A DNA stretch of 64,000 nucleotides from Adiantum capillus-veneris (GCA_014529385.2 CM043944.1:48090768-48154767), one strand, 5' to 3'. Counted from the first letter of the stretch, positions 1 through 12,105 are shown. A program made the numbers and translations. Notes: generated by a model not told the origin, from the sequence alone.

Positions 1-1354
1 ATTTGACTACAAGTCCAAGTCTAGCAAGTGCGGATACAGACAAGAGATTCTTCTTGATCCCAGGTACATAAAGTGCATCAACAAGTGTGAAGGAACTGCC
101 ATTAGCAACAGTGAGCACAATCTTTCCAACTCCCTGAACTGGATAAGAGGCGTTGTTGGCACAAGTGACTGAATTCCCATGAGGGACAGACTCGAGAGAG
201 GTAAACAATTCACGATGTGAGGTAATGTGCTTTGTAGCACCACTGTCGAAATACCACACATGTGAATCTGCAGCAATTGACAAGCATGCATCATGGACAA
301 CAGGATTGTAAGTGCACTCTGCGTTAAAAGCCCATTCTGCATCAACATCAGCATCACAATCTCCTTTCACAGAAGACTCAACAATGGCTGCATTTGTAGT
401 GGAACCAGCATTTGCAGTGGAACCACCCTCTTTCTTCTTAGCCTCTTTGGCCTTCAACTTAGGACACGACTTGATCAAGTGATCATTGGCTTTACAATAA
501 TGGCAACGCATCTTCTTTTTGCCCTTATCACCAGAATTGCCAGACGAAGTGCTGCCAGCAGAAGCATTAGGAACAGAATTTTTGCCACTCGCAGCAGAAC
601 CATAAGAAGTGGCTGCATTACTGTTACCACCCTTTCTTTGAGAAGCAATAAAAGCCTGTTCAACTGCACGCTGCCTAGTCCTGTTTTTTCTAGAAAGTGA
701 CTCTTGCAACAGCAATGTGCATAATGCATCAAACTTGACAACTTCAGGATTTCCTTGGGTCATCAGTCTCCAAGTACTAGCAAAAGTCTGGTAGGAATCT
801 GGTAAGGCATCAAGAACAGTCTGCACAAGGGAACTGTCAGAAATGACTTCACCTGCAGAAATGAGTTGCTCATTGATATCCTTGACACTAGCAAGGAAAG
901 TGTCCATATCATCTTCCTCATGCATAATCTTCGACTCTAGCTCTTTACGCAGCAAAGCAATTTTAGCCTCATTGCGGCTTGCATAAAGACCTGCTAGAAT
1001 ATCCCAAGCCTGTTTTGCAGATTTTGCTGAACAGATGTGAGGAATAATGGTGCGCTTCACAGACAACGCAATCAATGCATGAGCCTGCGCATCCTTAACA
1101 TCCCAACGAGCTTGTTCTGCTGTAGGCAAAACAACTCTAACAGCTGCAATCCTTGCAGCAAGACCTGCAACATCCTCAATATCGCCTCCATCTTCAGAAC
1201 CAGGACGTACATCAATGCCCTGCACAATGTTCCAGACACCTTTTGACACAAGAACGTGTTGCATCATATAAGCCCACATAGGGTAGTTGTCCCCATCCAA
1301 CCTGTCCTCAGCAGCAAACATCTTGAACACATCTGTGTTGTTGTTGTCAGCCAT
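1..1354 (-). CDS. C1 Ty1/copia gag-protease, 5' part of polyprotein, runs off window
   Basis: This is the first 451 codons of a copia polyprotein, read from an ATG at 1354-1352 and still open at the window edge. The order is a UBN2-type gag domain (about residues 10-250), a canonical CX2CX4HX4C zinc knuckle (CHYCKANDHLIKSC, first Cys near position 505), and a retropepsin start with the active-site motif DSGAT near 200. Integrase and reverse transcriptase would lie to the left, outside the window. I found no stop or frameshift in the frame I read, so this copy may be young. The start fits because it lies downstream of a primer site and LTR in the same orientation. Gag packages the element RNA and the protease would cut the polyprotein. 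Confidence 0.85.
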   Translation of the reverse strand, partial: MADNNNTDVFKMFAAEDRLDGDNYPMWAYMMQHVLVSKGVWNIVQGIDVRPGSEDGGDIEDVAGLAARIAAVRVVLPTAEQARWDVKDAQAHALIALSVKRTIIPHICSAKSAKQAWDILAGLYASRNEAKIALLRKELESKIMHEEDDMDTFLASVKDINEQLISAGEVISDSSLVQTVLDALPDSYQTFASTWRLMTQGNPEVVKFDALCTLLLQESLSRKNRTRQRAVEQAFIASQRKGGNSNAATSYGSAASGKNSVPNASAGSTSSGNSGDKGKKKMRCHYCKANDHLIKSCPKLKAKEAKKKEGGSTANAGSTTNAAIVESSVKGDCDADVDAEWAFNAECTYNPVVHDACLSIAADSHVWYFDSGATKHITSHRELFTSLESVPHGNSVTCANNASYPVQGVGKIVLTVANGSSFTLVDALYVPGIKKNLLSVSALARLGLVVK

Positions 1355-1702
1355 GGTAAATGCTGCACCTGATGTGAAAACTGCCCGAAAATAGGAGAAA
1401 TGGAGCGGGAACAACTTGTGCTATATAGCACAAACCGTAGAAGACTATAAGGCACCTGCTATGCAGAAAACGGCACTGACAGAAAATCTGCACAAAATGA
1501 CGAAATGACCTGTGCAGTACTGCCCGTAGTGGAAACGGAGGCCGAAATGAGCCCAAATCAAAATTCTGAGCAGACCAAGCTCTTCCAGCTCTCCCAAAAT
1601 ATTTGTCGACTTGCGAACGCTTGCCAAAGCTCACTGAAATCGGAGAAAGTGAGCAGGCGTGTGCTGGAGCAGCTGGCGACTAAGCCCGAGAGGACGTGAC
1701 CT
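1355..1702 (-). other. C1 untranslated leader
   Basis: Stretch between the primer binding site and the gag ATG of C1. The ORFs seen here are short and have no recognisable domain. It is the 5' leader of the element, where dimerisation and packaging signals normally lie; none can be recognised by eye. Confidence 0.6.
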
Positions 1703-1714
1703 GCTCTGATACCA
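1703..1714 (-). promoter_or_regulatory. C1 primer binding site (initiator tRNA-Met)
   Basis: On the minus strand this reads TGGTATCAGAGC, complementary to the 3' end of initiator tRNA-Met, the usual primer of plant copia elements. It begins two bases after the LTR end CCAACA, which fixes the inner LTR border. Confidence 0.9.
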
Positions 1715-1716
1715 AT

Positions 1717-1943
1717 TGTTGGAATTAGGGTTGCAGAGAAACACACACAGCTTGGAGAAGACGAAGGAAGCTCAAGGCACACAATAGAGAGTGTGTTACT
1801 TAGTGTGCAATGGAAAGATAGATAGCCCTAGAGTGATGGGCGTATATACAATGCACGGGGGAAAAAACCTCCTAAAGAGGGAAAAAATGCCCCGGCGGTC
1901 CTAGTGTGTTCACACACATCACTACCACATGTATATGGTAACA
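1717..1943 (-). repeat. C1 5' LTR (227 bp)
   Basis: Read on the minus strand it starts TGTTACCATA and ends TTCCAACA (TG...CA). It is nearly the same sequence and exactly the same length as the plus-strand LTR at 21071-21297, with a handful of substitutions, so C1 and C2 belong to one family. It is inserted into the G1A accessory ORF: the flanking sequence on the right matches the uninterrupted copy around 58777 in G1B. A GTATATA motif near 1842-1848 could be the TATA box. The partner LTR and second target-site copy lie to the left of the window. Confidence 0.9.
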
Positions 1944-3364
1944 GGCTTTTCCAAATCATCTGTGTCCACCTCTACTGTGGTCTCCTCCACAATTTTTTCC
2001 GTCTTCCTAGGGCTTGGTACATCAGTCATAGAGGGATATCTGTCCTCAACTTCCTTGGCTTTCCCTTTGTCGGCTTGCCCATCTTTCTCTTGAGGCTTAG
2101 TAGACTCATCTACTTTCCTTTTCCCCTTGTCGTCTTTTTTCAGCTCAGCTTTTAATTGTTGTACCTCCTCTTCAGTGTATGGCTCGACAGGTTGCTGCTC
2201 CAGAATAGCCTCTAACTCCTCATAAGCTTTAATATATTGATCGTATTGATCAATATGTGGCATGGCTGAGCTAGTTCCGACTTTAGTGGGGTCTGGCACC
2301 CACTTTTCTTCAAAGTCACCCTTTAGAGCTCTTTCCGCTCTAAACTGCTCCACTAGTCTTTCAATTCTTGCCGCTTTCTGACTTTTGGTTTGCTTGGGGA
2401 CAACCTTCTTCTTTACTTTCTTCTTAAGTGGCTCGTCCACATCCTCTTCAGGTTCTGAAACTACTTCTAGTTTCCGGCGTGCTCTTGTGGATGCCCTCTT
2501 GGATCCTTCGGGCTGTTCTTCCTCCTCGTCGGCTTCTCTAAGCCACTCATTCTGGGAGGGAACCTTTGGCCACTGATCTCTAGCTCCAATAGCTTCATAA
2601 GCTATTCTTGTCAGAATTTCCGCTCCTCCTATGTACTTTGGCTTCTCGTTGTGCATGGCAATTACTTGCTCGTGGATGTGTTGAGCGTAATTCACCTCTT
2701 TTGGCATATTGCTCTTTAATGCCCATGTGATGGTGGTCGCAATGGCATGGGGTGGTGTCGTATACTTTTGCGGTCTTTTATTGCAAACATGAAGAAATTG
2801 GTTGTACAGTCGGCAAAGGGTTGCCGCTCTTGGGTCCGCCATATCTCCATAGGTTGCATTCTGCTTCTTGGTCCCATAGACCTCTATGGCCTCCCTTCTT
2901 TCCCTGACCGAGCTCCCTTTGTTGTGCAGCTTCAATGCGTCTGCAATGAGCTGTGGAGTGATCTGTACTTCTACTTTCTCTCCATCCATGGCTGTCAATG
3001 TGGCTTTTCCATCCTTCTGAATGGATGTTGCCAACTCGTACACTCTTCTTGTATCCACACCTGATGGTCTCGAGGTGAAGAAACTGTGCAAGTCTGCCCT
3101 TTCCAGGTACCTGTTGATGTCTTCTGACGTGCTATAATCTACCAATTCCTGTGGGATCATCGGTACATCCACCGCTTGCCCTTGAGGATCTCTGAAAGTC
3201 CCCTGGTAGATCTTTATTCCCTCTTTCTCCAATACTGCTTCCTCCACCCAAGTTTTGGTTGGCTTGAGGGTTTCTGCTGGAATGTCAAAGGGTTCCGCTT
3301 CTGCAAGAGCATCTTTGATTGTCGGTCTTTTTCTCTTCGTTGCCGATGACTTGGCGGAATCCAT
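1944..3364 (-). pseudogene. G1A ORF-X (3' accessory protein), truncated by C1
   Basis: N-terminal 473 codons of the same protein that is full length at 57356-59884, starting at the ATG 3364-3362. It shows the conserved N-terminal region, a basic patch (KKKVKKKVV) and an acidic/lysine-rich linker. The reading ends where the C1 LTR is inserted; after residue 473 the frame reads six or seven LTR-derived codons to a stop. It matches the G1B copy closely with scattered substitutions, and the intact reading frame over 470 codons suggests G1A is not very old or that the ORF was under selection. Function unknown; see the G1B entry. Confidence 0.8.
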
Positions 3365-3530
3365 AGATCCTGTAACTCCAATTTCAGAAGTTAGCGTCTT
3401 TTTAGTACTGAAAGACGAAATGAAGCTTTTAACTATTCAAATGACTTGAAAATTGAAACATGAGCTATTCAGGGCCTAAGGATGCAAGGTAGGTGAAAAA
3501 ATATGCAAAATGGGCTCAAAATCATGCTGG

Positions 3531-3554
3531 AGACATCATACGTGTATGATTTCT
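3531..3554. repeat. Copy of the G1 24-bp palindrome
   Basis: Degenerate copy of the palindrome (half-site AGACATCATACG) just upstream of ORF-X in G1A. It corresponds to the G1B copy at 57166-57189. The central CGCG reads CGTG and the right half has further changes. Confidence 0.8.
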
Positions 3555-3649
3555 TTTGTGTCAAAATGACTTCATATTGGTTGTGCTTGTAGCTGATAGT
3601 GTATACATGAGTATCATATGCTTGGATTTGAGTTTGGATCCCATTTGGT

Positions 3650-5751
3650 ACCTTCACATCACCTATTGTTACCTTCACACCTGGACATGCTGCATACAAT
3701 TCACCGGATGAATTGTTTGCCACTTTTACCATCCAGCCATGATCTGTGTCCATCGGCCATTTGCACTTGTTGTAGAGACTCTTTGACATTATGTTTATTT
3801 CTGAACCATGGTCAATCAAGGCAACAAATGGCTCTTCAAGATCACCTACCTTGACCAAAGTTTCTGTAGTAGCCCTTGCCCAATGACTTCGTGAATAGTA
3901 ACTCCTAGGAATATCTTCAACTTCTTCATCATCATTTGAGAAATACACTTGCTTCACTCTCCCACTAGATTGGTAGCATCCTACCACAGCTCCATCATTC
4001 TCCTTATTTTGCAGTTGCATCCCTTGTGTCTTTGAGGTTTCCCCTTCAACTTGTGGACGAGAAACTTCAGCAAGGGTTTGCCTCTTTCTCTTGATGATGT
4101 CAATGATCTCCTCATGGAATTCACGCTTTGCAATGCCAAGAACTTCTCCCAGAGTAAACTCAATCTTGCTATTCAAGATCCTTTCCTCCAAGACTTTCTT
4201 TAAATCTGTAGCAACCTCAATATCAGATTGTAGTTTATAAGTTGGGCCTTTTGTCTTACCTTTCGTTGGCTCTTTCTTCTTTCCTGTTGTAGACTCCTCC
4301 ATGAGTACTTCAGGTGGAGATGCTCCTTGTGTTGAGGGTGTTTGAGAAGGCATTGAGTCGCTTCTTCCCCCACTTCTAGAAGCTCTTTTTGATGGTCCTT
4401 CATCAGCATTCTCACGTCTGCGCTTCTCTTCTACAATTGCCTCATTTTGTTGGCATTTTGTAATGTAGCCATGCACTGACAATGAGTCCACTGGATCATT
4501 CCATCCTGTTTCTAGACGTATGCAATCACCTGCTTCATGTAGAATCTCTTTTGTAAGCTTTCCCTTTTTAGCTAATTGCATGACATTTGGCCAAATTTGA
4601 CCATGATGGTCACTCGCTTCTTCATCACAAAAATGTTCAATTTTTACTCCATAAGTAGCTGCCTCAACTGAAGAGGTGGCATGCTTGGTTGCCATATCTT
4701 CAACTAAGGTTTGCATTCCCCCCTTCCCAAAGTTAGTTCTCAAGGGTAGAGCTGTCTCTCTTAAGTGGATTTTACCATCCTTAAAAAAGACAACATCTTT
4801 TGACAAAGCATCACTAAAATCATCAAAATCCCTTCTTACATGGTTTGTACTATCACACCAAATACATCTATTAACAAACCCTTCTTTGGGCTGTTGTCTT
4901 TGCCTAGGAAGTGGCCCTGATGGTTGGCCTTTTTCTTCAAGCTTTGCAAACTTCACCTTCAAGTCACGCATTCCCTTCACAAGCTCATCTAGCATGGACT
5001 CATCAAACTTAGGAGCGATAAAAGTAGGCTTTACCATTTTGTCAGAAGTTAAGGTGGAAGGACTTGTAGTGTTTACTACCATCTTGTCCCTTCTTCTTTG
5101 TCGTTTGGTAAGCAGTGAGACATCACCTTCAACCTCATTCCAGTCGGTCTTTAGTCCTTGCTCAGCATCTTTATCTTCAAGAAGAAGCTCCAAATTTTCT
5201 TGAAACTCTTTACCTGCAGCTTGTAAGAAAAGATCTGTCTTCTCTGCATCTAGTGTGGCCCTTTCTGTCCTAGTGAGTTGTGCATAGCGCCGCTCAAATT
5301 CCCTAAGTAGCTCTGTTATTGATAGTCCTTGCTTTGGCTTGACTACCCATTCTAAGAATGTCCTTTTGGTCACTCTCTCAGAGTCCTCCATGAAATATTC
5401 CTCCTTTAAAGCTACTTTGAGTTCTTCCCAATTTCTCCCATGCCCATCTTTAATTGCCCTAACATGCTCCCTAATTTCTGGAGCAACAACTAGCTCAAAG
5501 CTTTGAATCATCTCACCTTCTGACACGCGATGCAGCTCCATCTCCTTCACATACTCGCGTAAGTACTTGGTTATATCTTTGCCATTGAACTGATCCATTC
5601 TGTTGACGACCGCTTGTATGGCCTTCGTTGCTGAAATCTCCCTTCTTTCAGTAGCATGTTGTTGTTGCATGAACATTGCAAATGCTTGAAATATTTGCAT
5701 TGTTGCTGGGTCAAAATGCATACCCTGTTGCTCAACATGATCAGGTCCCAT
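3650..5751 (-). pseudogene. G2 Ty3/gypsy gag-protease, truncated at a junction with G1A
   Basis: Reading from the ATG at 5751-5749, this encodes a gypsy-type gag domain (about residues 30-220, with the motifs FNGKDITKYL and FLEWVVKP), a decayed zinc knuckle (CIWCDSTNHVRRD, last Cys replaced by Asp) and a protease start in which DSG is replaced by DHG (ALIDHGSEINIMS). The frame then runs without a stop across a breakpoint near 3650 into G1A non-coding sequence and ends at 3469. The second half of the protease and all of pol are missing. The gag is different from that of G1, so this is another family. The altered protease and knuckle residues and the truncation make it non-functional. Confidence 0.75.
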
Positions 5752-5778
5752 GGTTACCCACAAACTCTCACCCTAGCA

Positions 5779-5798
5779 GATTCGCGTCGGGTTCACCA
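5779..5798 (-). promoter_or_regulatory. G2 candidate primer binding site
   Basis: The plus strand reads GATTCGCGTCGGGTTCACCA, which has the form of a tRNA 3' end with terminal CCA; on the minus strand it starts TGGTGAACCCG. It lies just inside the inner border of the LTR at 5805-7502 and about 30 bases before the gag ATG. I could not identify which tRNA it fits. Confidence 0.55.
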
Positions 5799-5804
5799 AA
5801 AATA

Positions 5805-7502
5805 TGTCGAGAAAGTTGCGGTCTTGCCAGGAAAGCACCGGGCTTATGGCTGTGAGAGTTTGTGAGAGAACTCAACAAAAACTATATGAAGGAGTTAAAC
5901 CATAGATGCCATGAAGACTAGGGTTTGGAAAGAAGTGCAATCAAAGAAGACTCACTCTTTCTCTCTTGCATTCACACACACAAAGAAAGAACGCAAAAGA
6001 GAATGTCAAAACAATACGAAGATGAAAACATCAAGGCTAGTTTACGGCTAATCCATACGTTAATTCTAATAGATCGTACAGAGTGAAAGCGATAGAAATG
6101 ATCATCATGTGGGTTATTCATCTAAGATAGTATGTAAGAAATGTAGATATGAGAGAAGTGAAGAGATGAGAAGTTTCCCTCCCAAGCCCTATTCTTGCCC
6201 GTAGGCAATAAGGATAATGCGGGGAGAGATGTACCTGTAGCAAGAGAACCTAGAGAGGATGAATTACTAAGAATGAGAGAGATAGGTTTGGTTAAGGAGA
6301 TGAGATTAGATACATATATATATATATGTGTTGGATTAGAGATGATAATGAAAACAACAAGAAATCAAGAAAACATCAATGTAGAACACGTCTTACTTGA
6401 AACCCTTCGACACCATTATTGATGAGAGAGAGAAGAAGAGTGGATAATTCCACTTTGATTGGTACACCAAGTGCAAGACCTTCTTTGATTAGAGTTGATC
6501 TTCCAAGGTTAGCTTGTTGCAAGAATGGCTAGTCTCCCTCTAGGAGAAAGTGTAGGCTTGGGCTTGTGTTAATGGCTAAGTACAATTAGGCATTACTACT
6601 CACTCCCTCAAGAATTCCTCTCATCAATGGCTTGAATGCTTGAGTTCCTTCCAAGGAAGAAGAGGTCCCCTTTTATAGGTGAAGGGAACCCACAAGGGTT
6701 TACACAAGAAGAGAGGAGCCAGTGTGAACAGGAATTGGAAAAGTTGGAAATGAGCTGTCCCTGCATGATGTGGGCAGACTGGGGTCCAGTATTTTGATCA
6801 TATCTCCTCAACCGTAGCTCCAAATAAAAAAGTAAAAATATGGGCAGAAACTTCAGCTCATTAGCTACGATTTTCATTTTAAAATCATTTTCCAATTCGA
6901 ATTGGAACCTTGTGTAAAAAATTCATCAAAATAGGGTCCATTTCTGGCAGCAAAAGTCTTCATGTGGTCCCCTTAGCCTAGACTTTCATTTGATTCCAAA
7001 GGACACCTCATGCCATATGAAAGCATGACATTTCTCCTTGACAAAGTTTTGTAATCATGCTTGCAATAATGCATTAAAATAAGTGTATCTTTGAAATCAT
7101 GCCACCTAGTGTCCCACTAGGATTTGATTCCCTCCTAGTAGCTATTTAAAAAGAAATATAAGAAAAATATGAAAAATACATAGAATATATATAGATTGGA
7201 AATTACTCTAGATATAGGATCTAGATAGGGTGTGAGATAATAATGAGATGGTAGAAAGAAAGAATCAATGCTTTTTGCCCCAAGTTAAAGAGGTGGAGCT
7301 ATTGACACTTTTTCCATAGTATTTTTTGATGGTAAAGTAAGAATACATTACCCTTGAGATAAATAATAAGATGAGATAGAAAGCTTATTTTTATACTTAC
7401 ATATGCATATGTACATTATAGGAAATATAATTATGTATCTAAAAAGTTACAAGATAACTCTTGTAGCATGTGTTCTCACTATGTACATGTCACAACACGA
7501 CA
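5805..7502 (-). repeat. G2 5' LTR (about 1.7 kb)
   Basis: On the minus strand it begins TGTCGTGTTG at 7502 and ends CTTTCTCGACA at 5805. The outer border is sharp because the G1A reverse transcriptase frame (VVVPKKNG) stops there, while the same frame continues in G1B at about 50480. The inner border is set by the primer site. A TATA box (TATAAAA on the minus strand) lies at 6671-6677 in a CTATAAAAGG context. The LTR has no convincing ORF and includes AT-rich stretches. No second G2 LTR is in the window, so the borders rest on context, not on LTR comparison. Confidence 0.65.
6671..6677 (-). promoter_or_regulatory. TATA box of G2 LTR
   Basis: On the minus strand the context is CCTATAAAAGGGG, a strong plant TATA match, inside the LTR about 870 bases before its inner end. 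Transcription would start about 30 bases downstream, near 6640, and read through gag. Confidence 0.5.
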
Positions 7503-8664
7503 CCGTTCTTCTTGGGTACCACCACGATTGGAGATACCCAATCGGTGTGTTCAATCTCATATATGAATTCAACTTTCATTAGCTTATCTATCTCTTCTTT
7601 GATTCGCTTAGCAAACGTATCATTATATGTGTATGGTCTCTGTCTGCTACGCTTTGCATCTTGTTTTAGTGGGATTGTGTGTTGGCATATCGATGGGTCA
7701 ACTCCCTTTAAGTCCTTATAAGACCATGCGAACACATCCCTGTACTCTCGGAGAAGACTCAAAAGTCTCTCTTCCTCGCCTGGAGACAAATCTGTGGCTA
7801 TGTACACCGGTCTAGGTGTCTCACCTGGAGCTGCTAAATCAACTTTTTTTGCATCCTCCGGTCCGTCATAAGATTCGTTCGCATTTCTCTCTCGAATAGG
7901 TTGGGTTAATACCACCTTCCTATCCTCTATTGTGAATTTTCTGTAGTGAGAGGGAACATCCATGTTTTCCTTGATTTTGGCGTTTTCGTCCTCTCCACTC
8001 TCAATTTCTGTCGTCCAAACTTCTTTCAGAGTTTTCTTGAGCTCTCTATACTTGTTTCTACGTTCTAACTTGGACTCTGTGTGTTCTCTGTTGCGCTTGT
8101 TCTTTTCTGATTTTTCTGTTTCAGTTTTCGTTTCATTCCTTTGAACTTGATTTCTTGAGCTTCTTTTGTCTTTTCGTAAGCTCTTTTGATCATTGCCTCT
8201 CATTCTTCCAGAAATCTTGTCCTTAACACAATCTTCCACCTTTACTAGCATTAGGAATTGATTTTTTCCTCTTATTCTAGGCATCGGATTGGTTCTAACC
8301 CCCTTTGTTTTTCTCTTTGCTCTATAGCGTTTCTGGCGTTGTTTAGTTTGGTTCGGAAAATCATAAAATCGGACATCCGTTATAGTTTCTTCATTTCCGC
8401 TTGAATTGTCCGTTGACTCATTGTCTGCTTCATTTCCCCACTTTGGATGATCGGGAATGTCGTGAAACACCTCTTCTTCATCTTCCTTTTCCACTGTATC
8501 GTTCTTTTCAGTTTCTTTTTCGAGTATAGTTCTCAGGATGAAGTACGGAACCACGTCGTACCCGTCCTTGTCGCAAAATTTCGTTGTGGGACCATCCGAA
8601 ATTGCACAAACATCTAGGGTTGCTAGAATGTGTGTCCATTCTAATGGTTCAAGCGTGTCCTCTG
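7503..8664 (-). pseudogene. G1A unit 2: protease-RT linker and RT start, cut by G2
   Basis: Same frame as the G1B linker and pol: a highly charged lysine/glutamate-rich linker, then the segment DVFAWSYKDLKGVD that precedes gypsy RT, then the first RT block ending at VVVPKKNG, where the G2 LTR begins. It is linked to the upstream gag-protease frame by a one-base deletion near 8664: unit 1 and G1B both have CTTTCC where unit 2 has CTTTC. No RT catalytic residues remain. Confidence 0.8.
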
Positions 8665-11600
8665 AAAGGGTTCTCCTATATAAGTTTCGTCTTCGATAGC
8701 CCTTTCTAAAACATATTCTTCTCGCCTCAGACTTCCACATTTCGAGGCTCCACACATCCATAACTCCTTGGGCTTACCTAACCAAGCTGGAAATTCAGAT
8801 CCCGCCAAAGTAGCTGAATCAAACTCCTCTACCGGTGTTCGGTTCACATCTTTGTAGCTATGGTCTCTCAGGTTCACACGTGTAGTGGTTTCCATATTTC
8901 TCAGGTATATGTGATCGTAGCCCCAATCCTGGACCATTTTCAATTGTCTCATGAATGGTCTTCCCAGTATGATATCATAGTTATTCTCCTTGCCAAAATC
9001 GACAATAGTAAAAGTATGTTCGTATTCAATGCCGCAAGAAGTCACTACGACTTTCTCTAATAACCCCATAGGTTTCTCCATGTGTCCATCTGCTAATTGG
9101 AGTTTCAACCTAGTCTTCTTTATTGCTGGTTTCCCCCATTTTTTCCAGATTTCTTTTGTAGCAATGGCTACCACAGCTCCGCTGTCTAGTATTGCCATCG
9201 TGTTCACGCCTTGGAATTCAACTGGTAAGGTTGTATTCCCCTCTTCACCTTCGCAATACTCTCCGACCTTGTTTAAGGGTACAGGCTTAGCTTTCTTTTG
9301 TGGTTTGCTCAGCTCTTGTATACCCTCTTGCAGTCTCGATGTTGGGTCTTTTATCCCAAATTTCTCCAAGCATTTTCCTACAGTGGTCCACATATGTGGT
9401 CTTAGCCTCAAAAGCTCAGCTAGAGTGATAGTGCATGTCACTGGTGTTGACAAGATCTCTATCAATCCTTGCGAGTCCATGACTTTTTCTGATGAAATTC
9501 TTCGTGAGGGAAGTGCTCTCATCTCGGATTTTGCTTCATACTCTCCCAAGTATGAAGGTAAGGTATTCAGTGAATGAGGTTTGCTCTCCATTGTTCTAAC
9601 AGAGCCCCCATCTCCCCAGTAAGATTGCATATCCAAGTCCACTTGAGATCCTGCCTCAAATTCCACTATGGGAGGATTCCTAATGTCCTTTTCCCAATTT
9701 GTCTGATTAGCTTTGCAACTTAGCTCGTTTGCAAAGTTTGCCTCTCTCACTTGTTTCCAAAATTCATTGTAATCCTCATCTCTTCCGTAAGACCTCTGTA
9801 TGATTGGATGAAAACTCTCTATCTCCTGATCGGTTGTGTGCAATACTATGCGGTCATCCTTGTGTGTATTTTCAGGCTTTTGTGCACTGGGAGTCTTTTC
9901 AGCTACCCGTGAAATGATAGTCTCTTGCTGAATTGGGTTTTCCGTTCCACAATTCATTGTTTCTCTTGGTGGTTCTAATAAGGCTTGTGCAGTCTCGATC
10001 ATTCTCTGGCACATTTCAAGTCTCTGCTTTTCCAATTTCACGTTTGGGTATGTCATCCACCTCTGTTCTTGTGTTTGGTTGTTCTTTAACCTAGCTTCGT
10101 AAGCTCTCATCAGTGCGTCCAATGGTTTGTGTACTTTGTCGACTAGCACTGATCCCCCTGAGCTTAAGCTCGTTGTCTCTTTGATACTCTTTTGTTTCGT
10201 TCTTTCCGGGCTCATCTCTCGTTTCCCGTTTTGACTCTCAAGTTTTTCTAATCTATCTTTAGTTTGCTTTAGTTCCTCAGCTAGAATAGCGTCTTCACGT
10301 TCTTTTCTCAACTTCATGCGTGCTTTTCTAGCTTTCCATGTGTTTCTCTGACTCCGCGGTCCTTGACTAACCATTTCAGTCGCTAACTTTCCATTCTCAG
10401 GTTCTCTAGTGGTTTTCTTAGCTTGAGCTCTAGTAACAACTTGCGTTGGTATCAGAGTTTCATTTTCAGACCCACTGCTGGTAGGAATAGTTTCTAGCAT
10501 ATTCAATGTCGTCTTTTGCACTTTGTTTGGATTCTTTGAACAATCCTCAATGAAGTGAGTAACCCCACACTCAGTGCAATAAGCATTAATTCTAATGATT
10601 TCCGTATGTGGACAAACATTCATCAGATGGTCACCTCCACACTTGTAACAGGGTCCTAGTGCTGGTCTTGGTCCCACTTGATTCGTCCTTTGTGGATAGG
10701 ATGGTCTTTGTCCTGTTAACCCTCCATGAGCTATGAACATCAATGTTCTTGCGTCCAAATTGTATCTCTCTTCATCAGAAGCACTTGTAACTGTTGGTGT
10801 TCCAACATTCCCAATCATGCCCCATGGTTCTGGTTGTTTGGGTTCTTCTGGTGGGTAATACACAGTTGGAGACATGTGCGCACCAGATTCTTCATAATAG
10901 GCTTGAACAGGCACTAGGGCTTGTTCTTCCTGATTCTCTAAGGTTGGTGCATATCTAATGCCCACTGGTCTTGCTCCTGGTAAAGGTGGTTGTTGTCCCA
11001 ATACCGGTTGCGGTCTTTCTATCCCCATAGGTCTTGGTACATTTCCCGTTGGGTATCGAGGTACTGAATGTACCTGAGGTGGTGCTAATTGAGCAGGAGG
11101 TGCATACTGAAGCTCCCTTACATACCCTTTGTTGTAATAGCACTCCTCTGTTGGATGGTTTGTCCATTTTTGTTCAATAGCACACCATTTCAGTGGTTTT
11201 GACAATGGTTTTTGGTATGGTGCCATCCTTTTTAGAGCATCTTCTATCATTTGCTCTACATTTGGCATGGTTGTTGTTTGAACATTCTTTTTAGTGGTAG
11301 TATCGCTCGCTGCGGAGGAAGAACTACTGGATGCAAAATCTGTATCCGCTGACACCTCTCCATAAACCGTACAGTTATCCACTAAGTACAATGCTTCTCT
11401 TGTTACTTGCTCGAAACTTGTACAAGCTTTCAAGTGCAAGTCCTTCTTGAGAGTGTCGTTTCTCAATCCTTCAATAAAGAGAACAGATAGTCTGTCATCT
11501 TGTGGTCGTTCACGTACTGGACATCTCTCAATGTATTGTTTGAAGCGAAGTGAAGCTTCCTTCACTTTTTCGTGTTCTCTCTGTTTAAAAGAATATATTT

Positions 11601-12105
11601 GTGAGACCGTATTGTGCTTAATCCCTCGTTTTGAGAATTCCTCAGAAAACTCTCTTAGCAAAAGGTCAATGTCAGGGAATACCCCTCTATTCAGTGGTTG
11701 AAACCATGTCAATGCCGTACCTTCTAGAGTAAGACCAAATCCCTCGTATTGTGTATGGAAATCTGTTATCTGCTCAGCTCTTAAGACTTGCTTAAAGAGT
11801 GACACATGTGCATACGGATCTCCTGAACCACCATACTTCTTTGGCATACACTTGGCTACTTGATATGGTCTCATACGTCTATGGTCTGCTACCAATCTCA
11901 TTGCTCCTGTGTCCCGGCTAAAGTTTTCTCTAGCATCATGGACTTCATGGGTTACCCTTGTCGGTTCCCCTACCCTGAGTCTACTACTAGGAGGTAAATG
12001 TGATGGTTCCGCTTCGAACCTTGGACCTGGAGTGGTATACGTGGGGATTGGAACTGCACTACCTCGATTCGTATCCATTGACTCTCTGGAATGTAATGAT
12101 CCCAT
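8664..12105 (-). pseudogene. G1A unit 2 gag and protease (best preserved gag of the family)
   Basis: About 1,147 codons without a stop from the ATG at 12105. The domains are a Retrotrans_gag-like core (about residues 88-215, with YAHVSLFKQVLRAEQ and TALTWFQPLN), a proline-rich section, two zinc knuckles of the unusual form CX2CX3HX4C near residues 486 and 510, a long charged region, and a retropepsin (DSGAVVA near residue 974, IILGRPF about 70 residues later). The true polyprotein probably began further upstream: a TAG just before this ATG (CAG in G1B) and a TAA separate it from the N-terminal domain at 12298-13038. It ends by frameshift near 8664. Despite these breaks, this copy shows the full gag, including 56 bp missing from G1B. 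Confidence 0.85.

Noticed and set aside
1558-1782. Short minus-strand ORFs in the C1 leader and LTR
   Set aside because: They cross the primer site and LTR border and have no gag or pol motif.
9000-9577. Antisense ORF of about 195 codons, also at 14946-15428 and 48402-48989
   Set aside because: It is a mirror of the gag-protease codons; conservation follows the sense protein, and no domain is visible.
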